Source: a bacterium (lineage in GTDB: Bacteria > Cyanobacteriota > Vampirovibrionia > Obscuribacterales > Obscuribacteraceae). Taken from it: DNA of 12,737 nucleotides. The DNA is taken from positions 1-12,737 of the forward strand of contig JAUIJG010000124.1 in the NCBI GenBank assembly GCA_030431355.1, given 5' to 3'. Of the stretch, positions 6,629-12,737 are shown piece after piece; position 1 is the first letter of the stretch, and each line of letters opens with the position of its first letter. The position numbers and the translations under genes were made by a program. Under the pieces are notes generated by a model. That model saw only the letters and a list, made by a program, of their open reading frames with translations, ran no database searches and was not told the DNA's origin.

Positions 6629-8100
6629 ATGGTTCTCAGGTGTGACTGTTCAATCTCTTCAAGGCGCTTTCTCATCTGTTCGACATTGGCTTTGTCGCCT
6701 TTGCCCTCATAGGCTTTTAACAATCCGGTCAGTGACTTAACCGCTCTTTCATCATTGTCTTTGATGGAATCGGTCGTTTTCAATGCCTGTTCGTAAGAAG
6801 TCACGGCACTCTCATAATTCTTGCTCTTGAGAGCGCTGTCGGCAGAAGACATTTGTTGCTCCCACATGAGCTTGACCCACAACGGACCTTTGTCTTCGTC
6901 ACTGCCTTGATAAAACAAGATTGAGACAGCACCGATAACCACCACTGCCGCCACCACAGCAAGCATGGAAAATGACTTACTCAGGTCTTTTACCTTGCCC
7001 TGGATCTCCTCATCAATTTTTCGTTCTTCTTCTTTTACTTTAGCGGCTTCCTCGGCCACTCTTTTGGCTTCAAGATCTTGCTCCTCCTCATGCACTTCGG
7101 GAGCTTCACTCGATTGCTCGGTGAACACCGAGGGTGAATACTTGGTGTTTGCTCCTGCGGGCAAATAGATCCTGGACTCTTTGGCAGCGTACAAAATCTC
7201 TTTCTGCATAACCTCAAAAGAGGTGTATCTTCCCCGGGGATCTTTATTGAGGGCTCTGATTGTAAGATTGTCCAACATGGGAGGAATGGCAAGCTCAGGA
7301 GCCACTCCGCGCAATGGCAACAGTTGTTCCTGAAGATGTTTGCTATGTAACTCCTCCAGCGACTTGCCGCTATAAGCGGGCAGACCTGTTAAGGCTTCGT
7401 ACATGAGAGCACCGACGGAATAAATTTCTGACAACTCAGAAGCACTCTGCCCTTCCACCCGCTCCGGGCTCAAATAAAGTGGACTCACATTTTCGGCCAC
7501 CGGTCCACTCAGGTTTACAAAACAGCTGCCTGGCAATGCCATCGAAGTAAGGATCAATTTGTCGGGGATCTTAGGATCATCGACAAAAATGCAGGATGCC
7601 GGCATCACATTGCCGTGAAAAATTCCGGAAGACTTCAGATCATTCATAATGCCAAGCATCTGATTGAACAAGTGAACAACCTTGTCAGCCTTCATCTCAC
7701 CATGCTGCTCCATACGCTCTGCCATCGAAACACCATGGGGCAACTCGGAGAGTACATAGTGAATACCGCTCTCCAGGGCACCATATGCGAGGCAGGGAGC
7801 GATCTGGTCATTGGATAGCTGTGATCGTCTACCAAGATGCGACTCAAACTGGCCGGAATCTATTATCTGCGAGGCATAGGTTTCCAACAAAAGGGTTTTA
7901 CCGGAATCTTTATCGATAGTCTTATAAATTCGGATATGCTCACCGGGAAAGACACAACTCTGAAACTCCAGATTATGCGATGCTACCGTCATCGATGGAG
8001 GAAACTCCATGTTGGCTTCGGCTAGAGCATAGGAATCATGGGGGCAGACCTCAGAAGCTTCGGCAAAACTTCTATGACAGGCAAAACAAAACAAAGCCAT
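6616..8100 (-). CDS. Zinc-finger pseudokinase with coiled coil, membrane helix and TPR-like tail
   Basis: A 494-residue protein with kinase-fold landmarks but without the catalytic residues. Residues 5-22 are a CxxC-x10-CPxD zinc-ribbon-like element (C5, C8, C19). The kinase-like region spans about 50-305. The catalytic loop reads HGNVMPAS (162-169), so the HRD Asp is Asn164, the Lys is Met166 and the Asn is Ser169. The DFG position reads TSM (185-187), the beta-3 Lys aligns with Glu73, and the glycine loop is gone. YLSPE (209-213) and the YSVGALMYEALTG helix remain, which confirms the ancestry. A charged coiled coil (about 338-372), one membrane helix (about 377-397) and a TPR-like helical tail (about 410-490) follow. 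ATG 8100 is chosen because GAGGAAG (bases 8109-8115, minus strand) sits 8 bases upstream; the longer frame to 8199 has no such site. It probably acts as a scaffold or allosteric regulator rather than an enzyme. Confidence 0.9.
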   Translation of the reverse strand: MALFCFACHRSFAEASEVCPHDSYALAEANMEFPPSMTVASHNLEFQSCVFPGEHIRIYKTIDKDSGKTLLLETYASQIIDSGQFESHLGRRSQLSNDQIAPCLAYGALESGIHYVLSELPHGVSMAERMEQHGEMKADKVVHLFNQMLGIMNDLKSSGIFHGNVMPASCIFVDDPKIPDKLILTSMALPGSCFVNLSGPVAENVSPLYLSPERVEGQSASELSEIYSVGALMYEALTGLPAYSGKSLEELHSKHLQEQLLPLRGVAPELAIPPMLDNLTIRALNKDPRGRYTSFEVMQKEILYAAKESRIYLPAGANTKYSPSVFTEQSSEAPEVHEEEQDLEAKRVAEEAAKVKEEERKIDEEIQGKVKDLSKSFSMLAVVAAVVVIGAVSILFYQGSDEDKGPLWVKLMWEQQMSSADSALKSKNYESAVTSYEQALKTTDSIKDNDERAVKSLTGLLKAYEGKGDKANVEQMRKRLEEIEQSHLRTIEKE

Positions 8101-8108
8101 TGACAACA

Positions 8109-8115
8109 CTTCCTC
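8109..8115 (-). promoter_or_regulatory. Ribosome binding site fixing the pseudokinase start
   Basis: On the minus strand this reads GAGGAAG, 8 bases before the ATG at 8100. It decides between that start and an in-frame start 99 bases further upstream. The shorter protein also begins right at the zinc-finger element, as expected for this architecture. Confidence 0.7.
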
Positions 8116-8148
8116 ATATGAATAAATCGCTGGTCTACATCCGCTCTT

Positions 8149-8175
8149 CTTATACCCTTTAATTATGCAATCCAA
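8149..8175 (-). promoter_or_regulatory. Weak candidate promoter for the pseudokinase gene
   Basis: On the minus strand TTGGAT (8170-8175) is followed after 15 bases by TATAAG (8149-8154). This would give a leader of about 40 bases before the ATG at 8100. The spacer is shorter than the 17-base optimum. The -10 box resembles the TATAAG upstream of the first kinase. Consensus match only. Confidence 0.25.
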
Positions 8176-8281
8176 AAAGTCATAGACATGACATCCCAAA
8201 TGCTTTATCGGAGCGGAGACCCAAGCATCAATTTTGCTTCACTGTCAGTTACAATGACCTGGTTTATCAGCTTAACTAAAA

Positions 8282-9841
8282 ATGAGCGAAACCAGGAATC
8301 CAGACCCCAGAACAACAATACAAGCGGCCGGGCTTATCGCCGGGCCCTGCCTTGCTTTGCTAGCTTATTTCCTTCTCCCCCTTGAGTACAAAGATGCCAA
8401 TCACCAGATCGTAGAGTTTGCTCATTCCGGAAGAATTACCATGTCTGTTTTGATCTGGATGGGAATATGGTGGTTCACGGAAGCGATTGACATCTCAGCC
8501 ACTGCCCTCTTACCACTTGTTCTTTTGCCAATTCTGGGAGCCACCTCCATGGAGGCCGCAGCCGCTCCATACGCGCATCCTCTCATTTTCCTTTTCATGG
8601 GGGGCTTTCTCATAGCGCTTTCTATGCGAAAGTGGGGCATGGACAAAAGAGTAGCTTTGATTACTCTCAGTATTGTCGGCACCAAACCAGGAAATATGAT
8701 CGGTGGATTCATGCTGGTCTCCGCCGTTCTAAGCGCTTTTGTTTCAAACACCGCCACCACCACAATGATGCTTCCGATTGCAATCTCTGTCATTGACCTG
8801 ATGCGTCGCAAATCAGAAGATAATCCCAGATCGGAGTCCGACTCGAAAAACTTTGCGGTCTGCTTGCTCCTGGGTCTTGCCTACGCTTCGTCTATAGGAG
8901 GCATATCCACTATTATCGGCTCGGCACCAAATGCGCTACTGGTAGGCTTCATAGAGGAGTCCATCGCTGCCCCATATAGAAGGGAGGTGAGCTTTGTAGA
9001 ATGGATGGAAGTGGCCATGCCGCTTTCCGTTGTACTGCTGCCCTTGACTTGGATCCTCTTGACCAAGATTCTCTTCAAGTTAAACGGGGATGGAATCAAA
9101 GGTGGAGCCAGATATATAAGAGACGAGTTAATGGAGTTGGGTCCGGTGAACCGGGGAGAATGGACCACCATTATTGTCTTTTTGACCACGGCTTCTTTGT
9201 GGTTGACCAGGCCCCTGTTGAAAGATCTTCCCTTGACCATCGCCGGAACACAGTTCTTTCCATTTCAAGGACTTACTGACGCGGGTATAGCAATGGCGGG
9301 AGCAATTCTCCTCTTCGTCATTCCTGTGGACTTGAAGGAGCGTATCTTCACAATGGAATGGAAAACAGCCAACGAGCTACCCTGGGGAATTTTGATTCTC
9401 TTCGGTGGCGGTTTGAGTCTGGCTTCTTGCGTGCAAAGTAATGGGGTGGCGGAGTTCATCGGCAGTCAAGCCCATCATCTGGCCGGTATGCCCAGTTTTT
9501 GTCATATTCTAGGAGTAACGGCGACCGTTTTATTTTTGACAGAGCTGACCTCAAACACAGCCACCACGGCTGCACTTTTGCCGGTACTGGCTGCCGTAGC
9601 TCCCGGATTCGGTCTGCATCCGTACTATCTTATTTTCCCTGCCGCCATCTCTTCCAGTTGCGCTTTCATGATGCCGGTGGCGACACCACCGAACGCCATC
9701 GTCTTCGGCTCGGGCGAGGTGACCATGAGACAGATGATAAGAGCCGGACTCTGGCTAAATATCTGTGCGGTTGTGATAATTACCCTGCTCTCTCTGGTCA
9801 TACTTCCCAATGTGTTCACCTCAATTTGGAAACATGGATAA
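8282..9841 (+). CDS. DASS/SLC13-type sodium-coupled anion symporter
   Basis: An inner-membrane transporter of 519 residues, of the divalent anion:sodium symporter family (INDY/CitT/SdcS group). It probably imports dicarboxylates, or possibly sulfate or other divalent anions, with sodium. The two inverted-repeat SNT motifs that form the sodium and substrate sites are present: S155-N-T157 (VSNTATTT) and S424-N-T426 (LTSNTATTA). GSAPNA (213-218) and the family signature region around AFMMPVATPPNA (461-472) are also there. About eleven hydrophobic segments are visible, and the length is normal for the family. ATG 8282 is the first start after an in-frame stop at 8273-8275; no good Shine-Dalgarno is seen. 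It is divergent from the pseudokinase gene, with 181 bases between the two starts. The stop overlaps the next gene by 8 bases, so the two are likely translated together. Substrate cannot be told from sequence alone. Confidence 0.92.
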   Translation: MSETRNPDPRTTIQAAGLIAGPCLALLAYFLLPLEYKDANHQIVEFAHSGRITMSVLIWMGIWWFTEAIDISATALLPLVLLPILGATSMEAAAAPYAHPLIFLFMGGFLIALSMRKWGMDKRVALITLSIVGTKPGNMIGGFMLVSAVLSAFVSNTATTTMMLPIAISVIDLMRRKSEDNPRSESDSKNFAVCLLLGLAYASSIGGISTIIGSAPNALLVGFIEESIAAPYRREVSFVEWMEVAMPLSVVLLPLTWILLTKILFKLNGDGIKGGARYIRDELMELGPVNRGEWTTIIVFLTTASLWLTRPLLKDLPLTIAGTQFFPFQGLTDAGIAMAGAILLFVIPVDLKERIFTMEWKTANELPWGILILFGGGLSLASCVQSNGVAEFIGSQAHHLAGMPSFCHILGVTATVLFLTELTSNTATTAALLPVLAAVAPGFGLHPYYLIFPAAISSSCAFMMPVATPPNAIVFGSGEVTMRQMIRAGLWLNICAVVIITLLSLVILPNVFTSIWKHG

Positions 9842-10562
9842 ATCTATAGTAACCCTATTGCTTGCGCTCCTGGTACTTTCAACACAGAGCCAGCCGCTTT
9901 ATGGCAAGACTCTGAGCGCCACGATAGAACACAAGAAAGTATTACCGGCGGTGCCGGAAGAACTTAGAGCGGGAGCCACTTTTGACGATAGTTATCTCCA
10001 GGCGATGTCGTCGAGCAAGTGGTTTAAAATTCCAGATTGGCTCGCAGGTACCTGGCAGCGTAAGAGGATAAAAAAACGAGTCATGGGTATGGCCGTGGTC
10101 TCAGTAGCTGATCACAGGATAAGACATTTCGGTCATCAAGTTGATGCCCGGAAAGATATATGGCACTGGGTAAAAGTACCCCGCAGGATCATCACGGAAA
10201 GACCGAATTTGCTCAGTTACTTTTTTGCCTCGGATGAAAGCTGTGAGGAGATTGACAAAAACACTGTCAAAGTTAGAACTATCTGGACCGCCTGGAGCGT
10301 GAACAAGTCCAACAATCAAATAGTGAAAGTTCAGCAGGGTGACCAGATCGACATATTCAAACTAAAAGCGCCCGGCAAGCTTAAAGCCGACAGCTATACC
10401 CAGTATTACAATCAATCGGGCACAAAAATAGCAAGCCAGAGAGCCTACTGGGAAGAGTCAAAAATAGAAGAGTTCAATCAGATAGACTTTCAAGACAATC
10501 AAAATCTAAGAGTTCTATTTGAAGAGTTTCTGAAGCAGAACGGACTCACAGATTTACTCTAA
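9834..10562 (+). CDS. Hypothetical exported protein coupled to the anion symporter
   Basis: A 242-residue protein not recognised as a named family. Residues 1-24 look like a Sec signal peptide: charged MDKS, then a Leu/Val-rich core, then a polar Ser/Gln stretch with a plausible cleavage site near residue 24. The mature part has a Trp-rich segment, WFKIPDWLAGTW (63-74), reminiscent of small beta-barrel (lipocalin- or FABP-like) openings, and then alternating beta-like stretches. It ends with an acidic helix. That fold idea is only a suggestion. ATG 9834 is chosen over ATG 9810 because it starts the signal peptide and overlaps the transporter stop by 8 bases, a common coupling arrangement. The protein may sit in the periplasm and support the transporter, but no binding-protein family is seen. 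Its stop overlaps that of the opposing gene by 4 bases. Confidence 0.75.
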   Translation: MDKSIVTLLLALLVLSTQSQPLYGKTLSATIEHKKVLPAVPEELRAGATFDDSYLQAMSSSKWFKIPDWLAGTWQRKRIKKRVMGMAVVSVADHRIRHFGHQVDARKDIWHWVKVPRRIITERPNLLSYFFASDESCEEIDKNTVKVRTIWTAWSVNKSNNQIVKVQQGDQIDIFKLKAPGKLKADSYTQYYNQSGTKIASQRAYWEESKIEEFNQIDFQDNQNLRVLFEEFLKQNGLTDLL

Positions 10563-11092
10563 AACAAGCTGTTATCGACAGCAAAATTAAAGAGCCAGTT
10601 GACGCAGTAGGGGGTCGCCAGACCTCCTACTATTCCAGACAATCCGAGCAACACTTTCACTATTCCATCGCTTGCGCCGGTTGCCATCTGGATAAATCCG
10701 AAAAGCATTGCCGGAACACCTACTCCACAACCGATCATCAATACGCCATTAGAAATATAGCTCAAAATACTCTCTAGTTTACCCAGCATTTGAAGACGCC
10801 CGTGGGCTCTATGATTCTGCCCGCTGGGCAATTTAGCATGCTGTCCTATACAGCCTCTATTGCCACCCATATTTTGAACTCTACCGGCGCCTCTCCTGTC
10901 CCCGCCCGGTTGCAAGTAAGCAGGCTGATTTCCAGGCATTCTCCCGGGCAATTGTTCGCCCCTTAGATAACCCCTCGAAGGCGAATGATCATGAACCGAC
11001 TGAGCCTCTGATGCGGACCAGAGACCGGCTAGTAGTAGGAAAAAAAACGCTAAAGTGACTCTCAGCACTGTCGATGCTGCCTCCGACTTCAT
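10559..11092 (-). CDS. Small secreted/membrane protein with VirB2/TrbC-like architecture
   Basis: A 177-residue protein. Residues 1-31 form a signal peptide ending ASEAQS. Residues about 32-100 are a low-complexity region rich in Gly, Pro, Gln, Arg and His. Two hydrophobic helices follow (about 108-136 and 144-170), joined by a short TGASDG turn, with GIVKVLLGLSGIVGG in the second. Signal peptide plus two helices around a short polar turn, with a Gly-rich second helix, is the layout of VirB2/TrbC pilins. No other type IV secretion gene is in the window, and the low-complexity insert is atypical, so this is a resemblance, not an assignment. ATG 11092 is preferred over the in-frame GTG at 11110 because it gives a normal signal peptide; neither has a strong ribosome site. 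The stop shares bases with the opposing gene's stop. Confidence 0.7.
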   Translation of the reverse strand: MKSEAASTVLRVTLAFFFLLLAGLWSASEAQSVHDHSPSRGYLRGEQLPGRMPGNQPAYLQPGGDRRGAGRVQNMGGNRGCIGQHAKLPSGQNHRAHGRLQMLGKLESILSYISNGVLMIGCGVGVPAMLFGFIQMATGASDGIVKVLLGLSGIVGGLATPYCVNWLFNFAVDNSLF

Positions 11093-11209
11093 CTGACAAT
11101 AATCTACCACGCCGAAAGAAAGAAAGCCTCAAAAACAAATTGACCAGGCAGCACTTTCTCGTTCCCACAATGATAGGATCTACTGCGAAGGGAAATTAGT
11201 AGACTTGAA

Positions 11210-12349
11210 ATGAATTCGAGCAATTTAAGCAAGACCACTGAAATCAAGACAAAAACGATCAAAACCAGGCTGTTTATATGCCTGGTTCTCGTCGCCTGCC
11301 TGACCACTTGCATAACTTCCTGTGGTCAGGAGGACCGACCGGACAAATCAGTCAAGAAGAAAGAGAAAAAACCGGATAGGCTGATCAGCCAGGATTCAGC
11401 GGACAAGTTTCTATTCGATAATCCCAAGAGAACTCTTAAAGAGGCGAAGAAGCTCTATCTGAAACCGTCTCCGAAAAGAGATAAGTGGCAGGATTACAGA
11501 AGAGCGACAAAGAAAGCTTATTTTGCCGACGACTACAATAGCGCTATCTTGCTGGCCACTGAAACAATAGAACTCAATCCGAACTGCGCTGAAGCCTATA
11601 CGCTAAGGGCAAAAGCTCGTTATGATTCCCTGGAAGGAGACGACAAAACCCTTCTTGCAGACCTGGAAAAGGCCATAGAACTGGGCACCACTTCCGATGA
11701 CACCTACAATCTGATCTCAAGAATGTACGACAAAATCGGCAAGCCAGAAAAGGCTGTGGCAGCTCTCACTAAAGGTATTTCTCTGACTGAAGATCCGAAG
11801 CATCTCTACCGGGTGCGCGCAGGTCTCTATTGCAGCATGGGTCAAAATGAGAAAGCCGTCGAAGACTACAATCACCTGCTCAAGGTCAATCCTCGTTATT
11901 CGCGAATATACGCGCACCGTGGACAGTTATACGAGGGTATGGGCAAAAATGAAGAAGCCCTGGAAGATTATAGGAAAGCAGCCCTCTATGACAACGGTAA
12001 AGCCGCTGTTCGAGTGATGCCGATAGCTCTTAACCTCAGAATTGACCTCTTAAAGAAGATGGGCCGGCACAAAGAAGCCATAAAAGACCTCAATCAATTG
12101 TTAAAAGCAAATCCATACGAAGATGAGTTGCTGAGGAAAAGAGGAGATTCCTACGCCGCTCTCAAAAAATATAAAGAAGCTCTCAACGACTTCAATAAGG
12201 CCATAGAATATGAACCTGACTATGCTCGAACAGCCTATGAATCACGGAGTAAGATCTACAAAATTTTAGGCAAAGATGAGTTGGCCGCCAAGGATTTGCA
12301 AACCGCAAAGAGAATAAAAACCACACCGGCAGAAAAGCCAATTTATTAA
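11210..12349 (+). CDS. TPR-repeat lipoprotein
   Basis: A 379-residue protein. Residues 1-37 are a long signal sequence with a basic N-terminus, a hydrophobic core (21-33) and the lipobox I-T-S-C38, so Cys38 is probably lipidated and the protein anchored to a membrane facing the periplasm or outside. A Lys-rich linker (about 40-95) is followed by seven to eight TPR units (about 97-370), each with the Ala/Gly-Tyr and ...A...D...AIEL-P pattern. TPRs bind other proteins, so this is a likely scaffold or assembly factor of an envelope complex; no partner is evident. The start has no strong Shine-Dalgarno; AGGG is about 20 bases upstream. Two perfect hairpin-forming repeats lie inside the signal-sequence coding region. 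It is followed after 11 bases by the acyltransferase gene, probably in one transcript. Confidence 0.9.
   Translation: MNSSNLSKTTEIKTKTIKTRLFICLVLVACLTTCITSCGQEDRPDKSVKKKEKKPDRLISQDSADKFLFDNPKRTLKEAKKLYLKPSPKRDKWQDYRRATKKAYFADDYNSAILLATETIELNPNCAEAYTLRAKARYDSLEGDDKTLLADLEKAIELGTTSDDTYNLISRMYDKIGKPEKAVAALTKGISLTEDPKHLYRVRAGLYCSMGQNEKAVEDYNHLLKVNPRYSRIYAHRGQLYEGMGKNEEALEDYRKAALYDNGKAAVRVMPIALNLRIDLLKKMGRHKEAIKDLNQLLKANPYEDELLRKRGDSYAALKKYKEALNDFNKAIEYEPDYARTAYESRSKIYKILGKDELAAKDLQTAKRIKTTPAEKPIY
11263..11287 (+). repeat. Inverted repeat, 8-bp arms, within lipoprotein signal-sequence coding
   Basis: AACCAGGC (11263-11270) and GCCTGGTT (11280-11287) are exact reverse complements around a 9-base AT-rich loop. 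As RNA this would form a compact hairpin about 55 bases into the coding sequence of the TPR lipoprotein. It may be a coincidence of codon use. Confidence 0.5.
11299..11330 (+). repeat. Inverted repeat, 9-bp arms, directly after the previous one
   Basis: CCTGACCAC (11299-11307) and GTGGTCAGG (11322-11330) are exact reverse complements around a 14-base loop. The right arm covers the codons of the lipobox Cys38 region. With the repeat just upstream it makes two tandem hairpins within 70 bases. Confidence 0.5.
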
Positions 12350-12360
12350 AGGTCCTTTCA

Positions 12361-12737
12361 ATGCCACCAGAAAATGACGATAGTAGACACCAGTTCTTAC
12401 AAGCCATTCCAAACAAACCTTTCCTAGGGGCGGCAAGAGAATTCGTGAGAATGCAGCTTGCCCTGAACAACAGACTGAATATCGCAAACAAAGACCTGGA
12501 ACATCTGAAGAACCTTCCTGCTGATTCCGGCGCTATTCTAATTTCAAATCATGCCGATGAAATGGACCCTCGCATCTGTCTAGAGCTTGCTCGCAAATGT
12601 GGCAAGCGTTTTATATCCATGTGTAACCGCGAAGCTTTTGATGAATTATCTGGTATGGCAGGATGGGTGTTGCAACATCTAGGTCATTTTTCGGTAGAAC
12701 GAGGCGCCCATGACAGCAGGGCTAAAGACTATGCCAT
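12361..12737 (+). CDS. PlsC-like acyltransferase, N-terminal part (3' end outside window)
   Basis: The first 125 residues of a glycerolipid acyltransferase (LPLAT/PlsC superfamily), which normally transfers an acyl chain to lysophosphatidate or a related lipid at the inner membrane. The catalytic HX4D motif is present as N63-H64-A-D-E-M-D69 (ILISNHADEMDP). The downstream block GHFSVERG (108-115) matches the substrate-binding F-x-x-R-G block. The leader of about 55 residues before the motif is polar. The frame is open to the right edge, so the gene is cut by the window, not broken. ATG 12361 has AAAGG (12348-12352) 8 bases upstream and lies 11 bases after the lipoprotein stop, suggesting one operon. 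Exact substrate is uncertain; glycerolipid, lipid A-type or ornithine-lipid acylation are all possible in this superfamily. Confidence 0.85.
   Translation, partial: MPPENDDSRHQFLQAIPNKPFLGAAREFVRMQLALNNRLNIANKDLEHLKNLPADSGAILISNHADEMDPRICLELARKCGKRFISMCNREAFDELSGMAGWVLQHLGHFSVERGAHDSRAKDYA

Noticed and set aside
1110..8100. Calling the kinase/nuclease cluster a known phage-defence system
   Set aside because: No hallmark of a named system (such as PglW/PglZ, a methylase, helicase or reverse transcriptase) is present; defence remains only one hypothesis.
8101..8199. N-terminal extension of the pseudokinase to 8199 (33 more residues)
   Set aside because: GAGGAAG 8 bases before the ATG at 8100 marks the real start, and the extension covers the promoter-like region with no family resemblance.
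8422..9240. Minus-strand frames of 119-129 residues opposite the anion symporter
   Set aside because: The transporter frame has both SNT motifs and continuous membrane segments; the opposite frames have no support.
9810..9833. Earlier ATG for the exported protein at 9810
   Set aside because: No ribosome site there; the ATG at 9834 begins a normal signal peptide and gives the usual short overlap with the transporter stop.
9499..9849. 116-residue plus-strand frame inside the symporter gene
   Set aside because: Out-of-frame overlap with the conserved second SNT region; no ribosome site or domain.
11093..11110. GTG start at 11110 for the VirB2-like protein
   Set aside because: It adds six residues with an acidic Asp before the signal peptide and has no ribosome site; ATG 11092 is more natural.
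1..12737. tRNA, rRNA, CRISPR array, insertion sequence or attachment sites
   Set aside because: Nothing in the window shows direct repeats with spacers, a transposase, terminal inverted repeats or a recognisable structural RNA.

Overview
The window looks like chromosomal DNA from a Gram-negative-type bacterium with roughly balanced base composition and an unusually large investment in eukaryotic-like (Hanks-type) Ser/Thr kinases and TPR proteins. The kinase style (GKGGMG loop, HRDxKPxN, DFGIAK, SPEQ) combined with TPR and LRR tails, a TPR lipoprotein and an N-terminal zinc-finger pseudokinase reminds me of the Obscuribacterales (non-photosynthetic Cyanobacteria relatives, 'Melainabacteria'). 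Planctomycetes or Myxococcota cannot be excluded from sequence alone. No tRNA, rRNA, CRISPR array, transposase or phage gene is seen.

Layout. (1) 2-1006 +: C-terminal three quarters of argininosuccinate lyase, cut by the window edge. (2) 1007-1109: a gap with a promoter-like pair overlapped by a perfect 18-bp palindrome. (3) 1110-6588 +: a tightly spaced three-gene run of a polytopic membrane kinase with TPRs, a staphylococcal-nuclease-fold protein with all catalytic positions kept, and a second kinase with one membrane helix and an LRR tail. (4) 6616-8100 -: a zinc-finger pseudokinase with one membrane helix and a C-terminal TPR-like helical tail, converging on the kinase run. (5) 8282-10562 +: a DASS/SLC13-type anion symporter overlapping a small exported protein of unknown function. 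(6) 10559-11092 -: a small two-helix, signal-peptide-bearing protein with VirB2/TrbC-like architecture, sharing four bases tail to tail with the previous gene. (7) 11210-12737 +: a TPR lipoprotein followed 11 bases later by a PlsC-like acyltransferase cut by the window edge.

How it may fit together. The notable part is 1110-8100: two kinases with intact catalytic residues sandwich an apparently cytoplasmic nuclease-fold protein, and next to them sits a kinase-fold protein that has lost the catalytic Lys, Asp and DFG residues. A plausible reading is a membrane signalling module. In it, LRR and TPR domains sense or scaffold, the two kinases phosphorylate, the pseudokinase acts as a regulator or docking partner, and the nuclease-fold protein is a possible effector. 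Co-transcription of the first three genes is well supported by spacing; the functional link is inference. The remaining genes (argH, transporter, acyltransferase) look like ordinary housekeeping or transport functions.
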